Under the pieces are notes generated by a model. It searched no databases, had not been told where the DNA came from, and saw only the letters and a program-made list of their open reading frames with translations. A program made the translations under genes and the position numbers. A DNA stretch of 53,614 nucleotides from Alteromonas confluentis. GTDB taxonomy: Bacteria > Pseudomonadota > Gammaproteobacteria > Enterobacterales > Alteromonadaceae. Where the stretch lies: the NCBI RefSeq assembly GCF_001757105.1, contig NZ_MDHN01000002.1:1-53614 (forward strand), given 5' to 3'. Shown here piece by piece: positions 1 through 8,716 of this stretch (its first letter is position 1; each line of letters begins with the position of its first letter).

Positions 1-5
1 TTGGT

Positions 6-22
6 CCAGACTGTGTGAAAAC
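6..22 (+). repeat. Left terminal inverted repeat of the IS
   Basis: CCAGACTGTGTGAAAAC is repeated in inverted orientation at 1684-1700 with one mismatch (A against G at the fourth outer base). Confidence 0.8.
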
Positions 23-136
23 ACACTTGCTTGTCGAAGGCGATGAATATCCATATTTTGAAATCGTCGAAGAAGATTTCGATCGCGATTTTCTACAACA
101 CCTGAATTTACCGGAGGCGAGTCAGATTGTCAGGGA

Positions 137-1573
137 TTATCCTTCTCTGATGGCTTTTGTTAGTGCCTGCACGCCCATAATTGCCATCATTCTCTTCATG
201 TTGTAAGCAAGAACATGGAGACTCATCTCGGTACTGACGTTTTTGAATCGTCTTGTCAGAAAGTGAGTTGCGCCCATCCACATTTTTATCGTCCCGAAAG
301 GGTGCTCAACAGTTTGTTTTCGGATCACTGGTGTTTCGGGGGCGTTTGCTAGACGTTCCAGCATGGCTTCAGCTTCTGCCTCATGAATCCAGCGTTTCAT
401 TCGTCTTGGCTCGCGCTTTGAGGTGGTACACTGGTTCCGAATTTTACACTCCTTGCACGCGTTATGATTGAAGTAGACATCTAATTCCAAACCATCTTCG
501 ACGGTTCTCATTCTATTTATCATTTCTTCGCCAGCAGGGCAGGAATAGATATCTTTAGTGGGGTCGTATTTGAATTTGGAGCGATTGAAGATACCCTTTC
601 TTTCCGAGCCAGAGGTATCTGTTTTAGGGACTAAAGTTTCAGCGCCAAGGTCCAGTGTCGCTTTGATATCCTGACGGCTGTAGTAGCCTTTATCTGCCAG
701 AGAAGTGATATCTTTTCTATTTAATATTTCTTGCGTGAGTTTGGTCATCCTTGCTAGCTCGCCACGGTCGTTAGTATTTGTAACATCATGACAGACAATA
801 AGATGATGCTTTGTATCAACCGCGCTTTGGATGTTATAGCAAACTTGGCGTTCCATATTTCTGGTTTTAAGCAATCTGGCATCGGGATCGGTTAGTGATA
901 CCTGTTTGTCTGGGTGCGCTTCTACTACCCGCTTCATTTCCTGTAATTCACCTAGCCTTTTCTTAAACCAAGCCAGTTTATCCTTCACCATTCTTACTCG
1001 ATTATCTGGAACTTCTTTGCGGTCTACTTCGTCAAGCTCCAACAGATATTTAGAAATTTTCGCCTCAACGCGAGCAATCAGGTCATTGGCTTTCTTAGAC
1101 GTAAAGTTATTCGTCTTACTGTTTACGGCTTTGAATTTACTACCGTCAATGGCGACAACGCCCTCACTGAACATATTCAGCTCTCGACATAAAATGACAA
1201 AATGACGGCAAGCCAACTTGATTCCTTCGCCGTTATCACGTCGGAAATCAGCGATAGTTTTAAAGTCCGGCGCTAAACGTTCCAATAACCACATGAGTTC
1301 AAGATTACGGTTGGTTTCTGTTTCCAGTCGACGAGAAGATTGAATACGGTTGAGATAGCCGTAGATATAAAGCTTTAATAAAGTGGCTGGGTGATAACCT
1401 GGGCGGCCCGTTGATTTAGCCTGAACACGTTCAAAACCTAATTCTTGCAAATCAAGTTCATTGACGAAAACGTCAACAATACGAACGGGGTTATCTTCAC
1501 TGATAAAGTCATCCAAAATCTCTGGGAATAAAGTCGCTTGAATACGACATTCTCCTTTAATGTGATTCGTCAT
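137..1573 (-). CDS. IS1182 family transposase
   Basis: The 478-residue product moves the element by DDE-type transposition. An N-terminal region of the kind found in IS1182/IS5-like transposases (residues about 1-110) is followed by a DDE core. Likely catalytic residues are D143 in AIDGSK, D294 in LADKGYY and E423 in VEHPFGTIK. A cysteine cluster at about 345-382 (CPAGE, then CKECKIRNQC) resembles the zinc-binding insert of this family. The frame is intact and of normal length. Upstream and downstream tails of about 110-130 bases separate it from the inverted repeats. Family assignment comes from remembered motifs; exact IS name not known. Confidence 0.9.
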   Translation of the reverse strand: MTNHIKGECRIQATLFPEILDDFISEDNPVRIVDVFVNELDLQELGFERVQAKSTGRPGYHPATLLKLYIYGYLNRIQSSRRLETETNRNLELMWLLERLAPDFKTIADFRRDNGEGIKLACRHFVILCRELNMFSEGVVAIDGSKFKAVNSKTNNFTSKKANDLIARVEAKISKYLLELDEVDRKEVPDNRVRMVKDKLAWFKKRLGELQEMKRVVEAHPDKQVSLTDPDARLLKTRNMERQVCYNIQSAVDTKHHLIVCHDVTNTNDRGELARMTKLTQEILNRKDITSLADKGYYSRQDIKATLDLGAETLVPKTDTSGSERKGIFNRSKFKYDPTKDIYSCPAGEEMINRMRTVEDGLELDVYFNHNACKECKIRNQCTTSKREPRRMKRWIHEAEAEAMLERLANAPETPVIRKQTVEHPFGTIKMWMGATHFLTRRFKNVSTEMSLHVLAYNMKRMMAIMGVQALTKAIREG

Positions 1574-1683
1574 AATCAGTCATCAAAGTTCATTAACATG
1601 CTGATTATTATATCAATTAACTACCGAAACAATTAGATTACTTGATCATAATAAGCGGCTTTTTAGACCAAAAAGTGATCAGC

Positions 1684-1700
1684 GTTTTCACACAGCCTGG
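1684..1700 (-). repeat. Right terminal inverted repeat of the IS
   Basis: GTTTTCACACAGCCTGG is the reverse complement of the left end with one mismatch. It marks the transposase-upstream end of the element. Confidence 0.8.
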
Positions 1701-1866
1701 GTCAGAAGCGGACATTAGGCCGAATGGCCTCAAACGCCAGATTGCACGTAAAGCACACATTTTACTTTTCCTGAGAAAAAACACCGAATATGGTTCAACT
1801 ATAGGATCGCTCACTGTTATGTATTCTTTATGTAAGCAGTGCTTTCATAAGCCTAATGGGGTGCAT

Positions 1867-1892
1867 AAACGCAAATTTTAAAATTTGCGTTT
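1867..1892. repeat. Perfect 26-bp palindrome upstream of fic
   Basis: The arm AAACGCAAATTTT is followed directly by its exact reverse complement. It lies 57 bases before the fic start, and a second small inverted repeat (GTGT-TTTT-ACAC, 1897-1908) follows. It could be an operator for a dimeric regulator, or part of a terminator for something upstream; there is no spacer to form an ordinary hairpin loop. The rest of 1701-1949 shows no convincing gene. Confidence 0.6.
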
Positions 1893-1949
1893 TAAGTGTT
1901 TTTACACCACTATACATACATTATTTTCTATTTTTTCGAAGAGTGAGTT

Positions 1950-3296
1950 ATGGCCAAACCAAGAGTTGAAACTCCTCCACCATTGAACTTCCCTGATGAT
2001 TACGAGGAAATATTCCCACTTTTGGATCAGTGTGATGTAACTGATGCAAAAGGGCGTTATCTTCATTGGAGTCAGTTTAAGTGGAGAGTGGACAAGAAAA
2101 ATGCAGAGAGTTTGTGGAAAGCTGTAAAATTTAAAAGAATGTCTCAATATAAGCCCATAGGGCTGAATGACGAAAATGGCAAGCCATTCGTTTACTGTAC
2201 TCCACATTCTATGGAAGCTTTATTATACCAATTAGTAAAAATTACTGGCGGCAACGTTGGAGCTGTTGCAGATTCAACCGCTAGTGACAGCTTACAGAGC
2301 AGATTTCTAGTATCTTCCTTGATAATGGAAGAGGCTATTACAAGTGCGCAACTAGAGGGTGCTTCGACTACTAGAGAAGTAGCAAAGAAAATGTTGGAGG
2401 AAGAAAGAGAGCCTATTGATGAAGATGAGCGAATGATTCTCAATAATTATCTTCTTCTCAAATATGCAGAGCAAAAGAATAAAGATGATTTGACGTTAGA
2501 TATGATTTTGGAGTTTCACAGGATTGCTACCCAAGGTACAACGGAGAATAATGTTGTGCCTGGGGAGTTCAGAGTGCATAACGATATTTATATCGAGGAT
2601 GGTGATGGTAATGTAGCACACCAACCCCCTGACTTTAATCTAATCGAGGGTCGGCTAAAATTGTTGTGTGATTTTGCAAATCAGGATCACTCTGGACAAG
2701 GTGGCTGTGACTTTGTTCATCCACTTATAAAAGCAATCGTGCTTCATTTTATGATTGGTTATGAACACCCGTTTAGGGATGGGAATGGCAGAACTGCTCG
2801 AGCATTATTCTACTGGTTTATGCTAAAAAGCGAATACACACTCTTTAAATACATCTCTATCAGTAAACTTTTGAAAGAAAAGCCAAAAGATTATGGCTTA
2901 TCATATATGTATTCTGAAAAAGATAATAACGACTTAACATATTTTATTTATTTTCAACTAGATACGATATCCAAAGCATTCGAAGAATTAAAAAACTATC
3001 TTAACTATAAAGTCTCAGAATTTAAAAAAATATCTGAATCTTTAGAAAAAACAGTTTGGGGAAATGCTCTGAACTTTATCCAAAAAGATTTAATAAAAAA
3101 AGCTGTCAAAGAACCTGGAAGAATATTTTCGATAAAGGAAGTTTCTAAGTCTTATTCGATAACGGACAATACTTCTAGAGCATATTTAAATAAGCTTACT
3201 GATCTTAAGTTGTTTTTGTCCACTAAAGATGGAAGGAGAACCATTTATATTGCTCCTTCAGATCTCCTAAAAAAGCTAAATACATCAAAAATATAA
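1950..3296 (+). CDS. Fic family protein (probable AMP transferase), class II
   Basis: Fic proteins transfer AMP, or related groups, from nucleotides to hydroxyl side chains of target proteins. The catalytic motif HPFRDGNGR is complete at residues 273-281. The inhibitory motif [ST]xxxE[GN] is present in the same chain upstream (SAQLEG, residues 132-137), which defines class II Fic proteins that hold themselves inactive. The C-terminal 100 residues look like a winged helix-turn-helix, as in other large Fic proteins that contact DNA. The chosen ATG follows AGAGTGA. The gene is visibly AT-richer than its neighbours and lies next to an IS, suggesting transfer. No separate antitoxin gene is visible. 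The target is unknown. Confidence 0.92.
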   Translation: MAKPRVETPPPLNFPDDYEEIFPLLDQCDVTDAKGRYLHWSQFKWRVDKKNAESLWKAVKFKRMSQYKPIGLNDENGKPFVYCTPHSMEALLYQLVKITGGNVGAVADSTASDSLQSRFLVSSLIMEEAITSAQLEGASTTREVAKKMLEEEREPIDEDERMILNNYLLLKYAEQKNKDDLTLDMILEFHRIATQGTTENNVVPGEFRVHNDIYIEDGDGNVAHQPPDFNLIEGRLKLLCDFANQDHSGQGGCDFVHPLIKAIVLHFMIGYEHPFRDGNGRTARALFYWFMLKSEYTLFKYISISKLLKEKPKDYGLSYMYSEKDNNDLTYFIYFQLDTISKAFEELKNYLNYKVSEFKKISESLEKTVWGNALNFIQKDLIKKAVKEPGRIFSIKEVSKSYSITDNTSRAYLNKLTDLKLFLSTKDGRRTIYIAPSDLLKKLNTSKI

Positions 3297-3521
3297 GTAT
3301 AGAAAAAGTTGGGGCGTGTGCGCGATGCGTACACTGGGACGCAAACATTTACGCATAAAGATCCTTCCACACATACGTACTCTTTGTCTAAGAGATATAT
3401 GCGTCCGCAATTCGCTCAAACCAGACTCAGTCTTTCATCGACCCATTGCTTTCAGGTTTTGAAATTCACAAAACCAGTTCAAACTGAACCCTGCAAGTTG
3501 AAATCGGCTAGGATATAAAAT

Positions 3522-3546
3522 GCAGGCTAACTGGCGGTTAGCCTGC
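3522..3546 (-). terminator. Stem-loop terminator downstream of the M28 peptidase gene
   Basis: A perfect 10-bp stem (GCAGGCTAAC with GTTAGCCTGC) has a five-base loop. On the minus strand it is followed by a T-rich stretch (ATTTTATAT), which fits Rho-independent termination of the peptidase gene. It also lies downstream of the converging fic gene. The rest of 3297-3577 holds nothing I can assign. Confidence 0.7.
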
Positions 3547-3577
3547 GAAATGATTAATTGGCAGAGTACCTGCGATA

Positions 3578-4948
3578 CTAGTCGCCGAAACTGCCTGCCG
3601 CGCCGGGGTAAACCACCGGGCTTTCAATGCCGTCTTTACTCACACTGGCAACACCGAAAAAGTAGTTATCAATAACAATGTTTTCCAGTGTGGTTTCTGT
3701 CACGTCGCCAACATATTTACTGTATTGCCATTGCGGGGCATCGGTGTAGCGCCAATACACTTTATAACCGGCCAGTTGCGGGTTTTGTTCTGCATCGGCG
3801 GCTTTCCATTTAAGTGTTGTGGATGGCTGCACCGCCCCTTCGATAGACACATCAGCCGGTGGCGTTGGAGCCCAAGACATGGCAGCTAAACTTACCGCGT
3901 TCAGGCCGGTAAGTTTCGCCGCATAATCAAAGTTTACGCCGTCCAGCGTGTCGCCATATACGATGCCATCTTCGGTGCGTAAATCCTGATGCTGTCGGGT
4001 ATAGTTTTCGTTGGTTTCCATGATGCGGATACCGGGATAACCCAAATCATTGAACGGGCGATGATGACCACCACGACCATAGCGATCAAGACGATAAATC
4101 ACCATGGCATCAAGGTTTTCGATGTACTGGTCTGCGATTTTGTCGATGTAGCGGGCCAGGTTTCTGCTTGGTGAGTCTACTTCTCCGCCGGTAAACCGAC
4201 GAAGGCGGGATTCTGCTTCGGTTTCAGTCACCCGGGTGCCCTCAGCAAACAAACGTACAGTACTGTTATTGATAACGCCATTTACGCCTTCAATGTTGCC
4301 AATCATGTCGTTGTTCAGTACTGCTTTTAAACGCCAGCCTTCTTCCTGCGCTCTTGCAGCGAGAATTTTACCGCCGAACAAGCCTTGCTCCTCACCAGAA
4401 AGCGCGGCATACACAATGGTACCGTTAAATTTATATTTACTCAGCACTCGGGCTGCTTCTAAGGTGCCGGCAACACCAGAAGCATTGTCGTTTGCGCCGG
4501 GGGCGTCAGAGGTGAAGTCCATAACGTCTGATACCCGTGAGTCAATATCGCCAGACATGAGTACGTAGCGTTCTGGATCGGTAGTCCCGCGCTGAATGGC
4601 AATCACGTTTACCACTTCTACGGGGTTCGGAATTCGCTTTTCACCACTGATGGTTTCACCCACTGTGATGACTTCCAGACATCCGCCGCAATTGGCAGAG
4701 ATTTGTTCGAATTCTTTTTTGATCCAGCGGCGGGCGGCGCCAATGCCACGGGTATCTGATTTTGTCTCAGATAATGTATGGCGGGTGCCGAAATTTACCA
4801 GTGTGGTGATGTCTTGTTGTATACGGTCTGCAGAAATTGCCTTAGCAATATCGTGTAGTCGTGGGTCGTCGTTGGTGGTAGGCGCTGCTATCGCTGAAGC
4901 GGACAGCAGCATCGTAGTAGCAACCAGTGTGCGTGGTAGCATAAACAC
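3578..4948 (-). CDS. Secreted M28 family zinc peptidase with C-terminal FnIII-like region
   Basis: The 456-residue product probably removes N-terminal residues from peptides outside the cytoplasm. A signal peptide is visible (hydrophobic run to about residue 21, ending ASAIAAP). The M28 core shows GDIDS (133-137), NDNASG (153-158), the catalytic pair GEEQG (185-189), NND (212-214) and GHHRPF (294-299). The position that is normally histidine in the first zinc motif (H-x-D-S) is aspartate D134 here. A fibronectin type III-like tail covers about 365-440. The start follows an AAGGAG site at good spacing. It lies 44 bases after fre on the same strand, but a functional link is not apparent. Confidence 0.85.
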   Translation of the reverse strand: MFMLPRTLVATTMLLSASAIAAPTTNDDPRLHDIAKAISADRIQQDITTLVNFGTRHTLSETKSDTRGIGAARRWIKKEFEQISANCGGCLEVITVGETISGEKRIPNPVEVVNVIAIQRGTTDPERYVLMSGDIDSRVSDVMDFTSDAPGANDNASGVAGTLEAARVLSKYKFNGTIVYAALSGEEQGLFGGKILAARAQEEGWRLKAVLNNDMIGNIEGVNGVINNSTVRLFAEGTRVTETEAESRLRRFTGGEVDSPSRNLARYIDKIADQYIENLDAMVIYRLDRYGRGGHHRPFNDLGYPGIRIMETNENYTRQHQDLRTEDGIVYGDTLDGVNFDYAAKLTGLNAVSLAAMSWAPTPPADVSIEGAVQPSTTLKWKAADAEQNPQLAGYKVYWRYTDAPQWQYSKYVGDVTETTLENIVIDNYFFGVASVSKDGIESPVVYPGAAGSFGD

Positions 4949-4992
4949 TCCTTCAAGCCTGTTGTAAGTGCCACGCTTATGGTTGCGTGGCT

Positions 4993-5688
4993 TTATATGA
5001 AGGCGTAGGCGTCACCGAAGAGTTTATCGGTAGTCAGGCCACATTTGGCGAAATCATCTCTGGCGACTTTGGCCATTTCGAAACGCCCAGCAATGTAAAC
5101 CTGTTTGTTGGATAAATCGGTGTGGTCTGTCATCACAGCTTTGTGAACCCAACCGGTTTTACCCTGCCAGCCTTCTTCAGGAAATTCTACTACCGGAGCA
5201 AATGTGAAGTTCGGGTGCTTAGCGGCTAATGCTGTTAGTTCATCGAATAGATAGAGATCTGACTGATTACGACCACCCCAGTACAAGGTGACATTTGCGT
5301 CAGGGTTGTCTTTCAGGGCTTGTTGCAGAATTGACCAGGTGTAAGAGAAGCCGGTACCACCCGCAATCAGAATGATGTCGGAGCCGTCGGATTGCAGATT
5401 TGCTTCACCGTGACCGCCGCTCAGCGTGATTTTACCTTCGCTACGCATTCTATCGAGCACTTCGGTGGCATACGCATTTTTCTCATCGGCACCAATGTGC
5501 AGTTCTATTCGACCGTTGTCAAAAGCCGGATTGGCAATGGAAAACGGGCGTTTATCTTTCTCGCCCATGTGCACCATGATGTACTGACCGGCTTTAAAAT
5601 CCACCGGTTGTGCAGGCGTTAACTCAACTTTATAAACGACCTCAGTTAACGGCGAGATGGCCGTAACCTTACATTGAAATTCCGACAT
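4993..5688 (-). CDS. fre: NAD(P)H-flavin reductase
   Basis: Fre reduces free flavins with NAD(P)H, supplying reduced FMN to other enzymes. The 231-residue product has the ferredoxin-reductase fold: a flavin-binding barrel with RPFSIA (about 47-52) and a nicotinamide domain with the glycine-rich IAGGTGFSY (about 110-118). I chose the ATG at 5688, preceded by AAAGAG, over an upstream in-frame ATG at 5772. That earlier start would translate part of a palindromic repeat element and would make the protein longer than the family norm of about 233 residues. Its neighbour ubiD matches the ubiD-fre order of Escherichia coli, where UbiD depends on a prenylated flavin cofactor. Confidence 0.93.
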   Translation of the reverse strand: MSEFQCKVTAISPLTEVVYKVELTPAQPVDFKAGQYIMVHMGEKDKRPFSIANPAFDNGRIELHIGADEKNAYATEVLDRMRSEGKITLSGGHGEANLQSDGSDIILIAGGTGFSYTWSILQQALKDNPDANVTLYWGGRNQSDLYLFDELTALAAKHPNFTFAPVVEFPEEGWQGKTGWVHKAVMTDHTDLSNKQVYIAGRFEMAKVARDDFAKCGLTTDKLFGDAYAFI

Positions 5689-5712
5689 ATTTACTCTTTG
5701 ATTGGTTGAAGT

Positions 5713-5857
5713 TCTGACGCAGGCTGAGAGGGGAGCGCATGTGCAATTAAAACACGCGGTAAACCCATCCATGGGCTCTCCACCGCAGCATCCCTGCTGC
5801 GGAGGGTTTTAATTGCACACACGCTCCCCTCATAAACGCCTGTGTCGGGAATCTGAC
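5713..5857. repeat. Imperfect long palindrome, MITE-like or REP-like element
   Basis: Arms at 5729-5753 and 5806-5830 are inverted repeats agreeing at 23 of 25 bases. Weaker pairing continues outward (GACGCAGGC with GCCTGTGTC). Inside are a small inverted repeat at 5764-5775 (CCCAT..ATGGG) and a strong hairpin at 5783-5802 (CCGCAGCA-TCCC-TGCTGCGG) followed by GTTTT on the plus strand. TCTGAC occurs just outside on both sides (5713-5718, 5852-5857) and could be a target duplication. It lies between fre and ubiD. No second copy was noticed in this window. Confidence 0.55.
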
Positions 5858-5928
5858 TCAATTTTCACAAATGAGCATCTGAACGAAGGCTTCGACAGCC
5901 AATCCTTCGCCCAGTCGCTCCACGCAAT

Positions 5929-7398
5929 TTAGTCCATAATACCAAGACTGTCCCAGATGTCATCCACACGCTTTTTCACGTTTTCGTCCATTACGATGGG
6001 GACACCCCATTCGCGATCCGTTTCACCTGGCATTTTGTTGGTGGCATCCATACCCATTTTTGAGCCCAGGCCAGAAACCGGTGAGGCGAAATCCAGATAA
6101 TCAATGGGCGTATTTTCGATAAGAACCGTGTCGCGGGCGGGGTCCATACGGGTAGTAATGGCCCAGATAACATCTTCCCAGTTACGGGCATCCACATCAT
6201 CATCGCACACAATAACAAACTTGGTGTACATAAATTGTCGCAGGAACGACCATACACCCATCATGACCCGCTTAGCATGACCCGGATATTGCTTCTTCAT
6301 GGTTACCACGGCCATGCGGTAAGAGCATCCTTCAGGGGGGAGATAGAAGTCGACGATTTCGGGAAATTGCTTCTGCAGAATGGGCACAAAGACTTCATTT
6401 AACGCTACGCCCAATACGGCAGGTTCATCCGGTGGACGGCCGGTGTAGGTGGAGTGATAAATCGGTTTTTGGCGATGGGTAATGTGGGTAACGGTAAATA
6501 CCGGGAAGGTATCGACTTCGTTGTAGTAACCGGTATGGTCGCCATAAGGACCTTCAGGTGCGACTTCATCCTGTGCAATGTAACCTTCAAGTACGATTTC
6601 AGCACTGGCAGGCACCTGCAATTCATTGCTGATGGATTTCACCACCTCGGTTTTGCTGCCGCGTAGCAAACCCGCGAAAGCGTATTCAGACAGCGTATCG
6701 GGAACGGGCGTTACGGCACCCAGAATGGTTGCTGGGTCAGCACCTAAAGCCACTGAAACCGGGTAGGGTTCGCCGGGGTGCGTCTGGCACCACTCGCGGA
6801 AGTCCAATGCGCCACCACGGTGTGACAGCCAGCGCATAATCACTTTGTTTTTAGCGATGACCTGCTGACGATAAATACCCAGGTTCTGACGTTTCTTATG
6901 CGGGCCTTTGGTCACCGTTAGTCCCCAGGTGATCAGCGGTGCTGCATCGCCAGGCCAGCAGCGTTGAATGGGCAGTTTAGATAAATCTACGTCATCGCCA
7001 GTCAGCACCACTTCCTGACAGGGGGCTTTTTTCAGCTCTTTAGCTGGCATGTTCAGAACTTGTTTGAACACAGGCAGTTTTTCCCAAAGATCTTTGAGGC
7101 CTTTCGGTGGCTCAGGCTCTTTCAGGTACGCCAGTAATTTACCGACTTCCCGCAATGCTTCAACCGAGTTCTGGCCCATGCCCATGGCTACTCGCTCTGG
7201 CGTGCCAAACAAATTAAGCAGTACTGGTGTGTCGTAACCCTTGGGGTTTTCGAACAGCAGTGCCGGACCTTTGGCCCGCAATGTACGGTCGGCAATTTCC
7301 GTCATTTCCAGATTCGGAGCGACTTCCTGAGTTATTCTTTTAAGTTGGCCTTTGGCTTCAAGTTGCGCCAGGAAATCTCGCAGATCTTTGTATTTCAT
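5929..7398 (-). CDS. ubiD: 4-hydroxy-3-polyprenylbenzoate decarboxylase
   Basis: UbiD removes the carboxyl group from the prenylated ring in ubiquinone synthesis, using prenylated FMN made by UbiX. The 489-residue product has the family landmarks NLGIYRQQ (about 172-179) and [11 protein letters not shown] (281-291), which contribute metal and cofactor ligands. The chosen ATG at 7398 begins [10 protein letters not shown] and gives the usual family length of about 490. An upstream in-frame ATG at 7521 would add 41 residues with no family counterpart. The gene precedes fre on the same strand with a 240-bp gap that holds the palindromic element. Confidence 0.95.
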   Translation of the reverse strand: MKYKDLRDFLAQLEAKGQLKRITQEVAPNLEMTEIADRTLRAKGPALLFENPKGYDTPVLLNLFGTPERVAMGMGQNSVEALREVGKLLAYLKEPEPPKGLKDLWEKLPVFKQVLNMPAKELKKAPCQEVVLTGDDVDLSKLPIQRCWPGDAAPLITWGLTVTKGPHKKRQNLGIYRQQVIAKNKVIMRWLSHRGGALDFREWCQTHPGEPYPVSVALGADPATILGAVTPVPDTLSEYAFAGLLRGSKTEVVKSISNELQVPASAEIVLEGYIAQDEVAPEGPYGDHTGYYNEVDTFPVFTVTHITHRQKPIYHSTYTGRPPDEPAVLGVALNEVFVPILQKQFPEIVDFYLPPEGCSYRMAVVTMKKQYPGHAKRVMMGVWSFLRQFMYTKFVIVCDDDVDARNWEDVIWAITTRMDPARDTVLIENTPIDYLDFASPVSGLGSKMGMDATNKMPGETDREWGVPIVMDENVKKRVDDIWDSLGIMD

Positions 7399-7522
7399 CT
7401 TGTCCGTGCTTCTCGCATCCTGAGGAATATGGCTGAAGTATACCATTTTAACTGACCGCCGGTTTAATGAGATTTTGTTCTCTCTCATAAACTTAATGGT
7501 TCGCTTCTTGTCTACTGACATA

Positions 7523-7535
7523 GTGCACTGTGCAC
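7523..7535. promoter_or_regulatory. Palindromic site between ubiD and the TIGR02647-like gene
   Basis: GTGCAC-T-GTGCAC is a perfect odd-length palindrome in the divergent intergenic region, 125 bases before the ubiD start and 115 before the plus-strand gene. It may be an operator; no regulator can be named. Confidence 0.3.
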
Positions 7536-7649
7536 AATTTTGACCTAAATTAATCTGGACAGCGAATGCAAATGGTAGTGTTATGGCAGTTGCCTACATT
7601 ACTGTTCGCCAAAGTGCGGATTAACAACAATATCAATCAGGAGAATGTG

Positions 7650-7895
7650 ATGGGTTTAATAGATCAGGACATGATCGATGAGTTAAATCTTCTTCTTAAG
7701 TTTCCGGCATCCAGCCTGATGCAGGGCCTCAAGATTCATCATGATGCCAGCCAGTCCGTAGTGCATGCAGCAGAACGGCTTTACTCCAAAGGCGTTATTA
7801 CTCAGCCCGACGGTGGTTATCTCACCGACTTGGGGGTAGACCTCGCTGAGCACGCCCGCCATGTGCAGTCAGCACTTTCAATGAAACTGAACTAA
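7650..7895 (+). CDS. Small conserved protein, TIGR02647-like
   Basis: The 81-residue protein is mostly alpha-helical, begins with an acidic and hydrophobic segment, and ends in an L-x-D-L-G-x-x-L-A-x-H-A pattern like the C-terminal half of a helix-turn-helix. It resembles the conserved gammaproteobacterial family TIGR02647, whose function is not established. The ATG at 7650 follows AGGAG with good spacing. A longer frame from 7566 lacks such a site. It is transcribed away from ubiD and is followed by motX after 154 bases. Confidence 0.75.
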   Translation: MGLIDQDMIDELNLLLKFPASSLMQGLKIHHDASQSVVHAAERLYSKGVITQPDGGYLTDLGVDLAEHARHVQSALSMKLN

Positions 7896-8049
7896 GCTTA
7901 ATTCTCGCTCTGTCTGCAACCCGGCCAGAGCGAACATTGCTGAATATTTGATCTTCAGATTCCGACTGGTTGGCCGATACTGAGAGTAGGCCGGTGTGTA
8001 CCGGCACGCAATGTCGGTTTTCAATCAGGATTAGTTTCAGGTTTTTGTC

Positions 8050-8679
8050 ATGATAAAACGCGCCTCTTCATTTCTTGTTATTGTTTTTTCTTCGCTGGTA
8101 AGCGTTTCACTTCAGGCCCAAGAACTGAAAGCAGTTCAACTGTACTCGCAGGATGAGCTCATAACCATGATTAATCAGAATACGCATCTAGAGCGAATTG
8201 TGGCTGATCGCTGCCAATTGAATCAGGATATTGAGGCCCATGCTGAGGTGTTAAAAGAACCTGCTTATCAATTTTTGTGGGGTGATATGTTGGCTTGGGG
8301 CGTATGTGTTGATGCTGATCCGGTTCGTGGCATCGGGTTTATGCGTGATGCCTCTGAACAAGGTTTACCGGCGGCCCTTGAACAACTTGGTCGTTATTAT
8401 TCCAAAGGCACATTAGTGCAGGAAGACAAGCCTCGCGCAGTCATGTACCTGCGGGAAGCGTCGGCATTGGGCAATTTAAAAGCACAGTTACAATTGGCGC
8501 AGCTATTTGTTGATGGTTACGGCAGCCCCTACGACTATGAAGATACCTATCATTGGCTCTATAACGCCATTACCGACGACAAAAAAGTCCACCAGCAGAT
8601 AGCCGGTTACCTTGCTGCGTTGGAAAAACTGATGCACCCTAAAGCGGTGCGGGCCGCGCGTCGCCCGTTGCAGAGCTAA
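8050..8679 (+). CDS. motX: Sodium-driven polar flagellar motor protein MotX
   Basis: MotX forms part of the periplasmic T ring around the Na+-driven polar flagellar motor, working with MotY and PomAB. The 209-residue product has a signal peptide (to about residue 23, ending SLQAQ). Sel1-like repeats follow at about residues 70-175; recognisable segments include GDMLAWGVCV, QGLPAALEQLGRYYSKGT and YGSPYDYEDTYHWLYN, very close to Vibrio MotX as I remember it. The isolated location, away from a flagellar cluster, is usual for motX. It implies a polar, sodium-driven flagellum. A GCCGGT-GTGT-ACCGGC hairpin lies at 7990-8005 in its upstream region. Confidence 0.93.
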   Translation: MIKRASSFLVIVFSSLVSVSLQAQELKAVQLYSQDELITMINQNTHLERIVADRCQLNQDIEAHAEVLKEPAYQFLWGDMLAWGVCVDADPVRGIGFMRDASEQGLPAALEQLGRYYSKGTLVQEDKPRAVMYLREASALGNLKAQLQLAQLFVDGYGSPYDYEDTYHWLYNAITDDKKVHQQIAGYLAALEKLMHPKAVRAARRPLQS

Positions 8680-8716
8680 GGTTTTACTTTCCAGCAGCAC
8701 TACTTCTTAAAAAGCG

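Larger units (their letters stand above)
6..1700 (-). mobile_element. IS1182-type insertion sequence, apparently complete
   Basis: A single transposase gene on the minus strand is framed by inverted ends of 17 bases that agree at 16 positions. The length of about 1.7 kb suits the IS1182 family. The outer boundary is uncertain by a few bases, because the bases outside the matched ends agree only in part, and no target duplication can be read since the left flank is only five bases long. The transposase frame is open and the ends are present, so the element could still be mobile. It sits next to an AT-rich fic gene, which fits an accessory patch. Confidence 0.8.

Noticed and set aside
3..206. 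Plus-strand frame open from the window edge (acidic, protein-like: EIVEEDFDRDFLQHLNL)
   Set aside because: It lies almost wholly inside the proposed IS end and runs into the antisense of the transposase. It could be a cut gene if the IS boundary is wrong, but the matched inverted repeats argue against that.
1642..1881. 79-codon frame across the right IS end
   Set aside because: It crosses the IS boundary, has no ribosome site and no recognisable pattern.
3309..3518. 69-codon frame between fic and the peptidase
   Set aside because: No ribosome site, low-complexity composition and no domain pattern; likely chance.
4970..4991. Hairpin GCCACGC/GCGTGGC right after fre
   Set aside because: It has no T-run on the minus strand, so I do not list it as a terminator; fre and the peptidase may be read as one unit.
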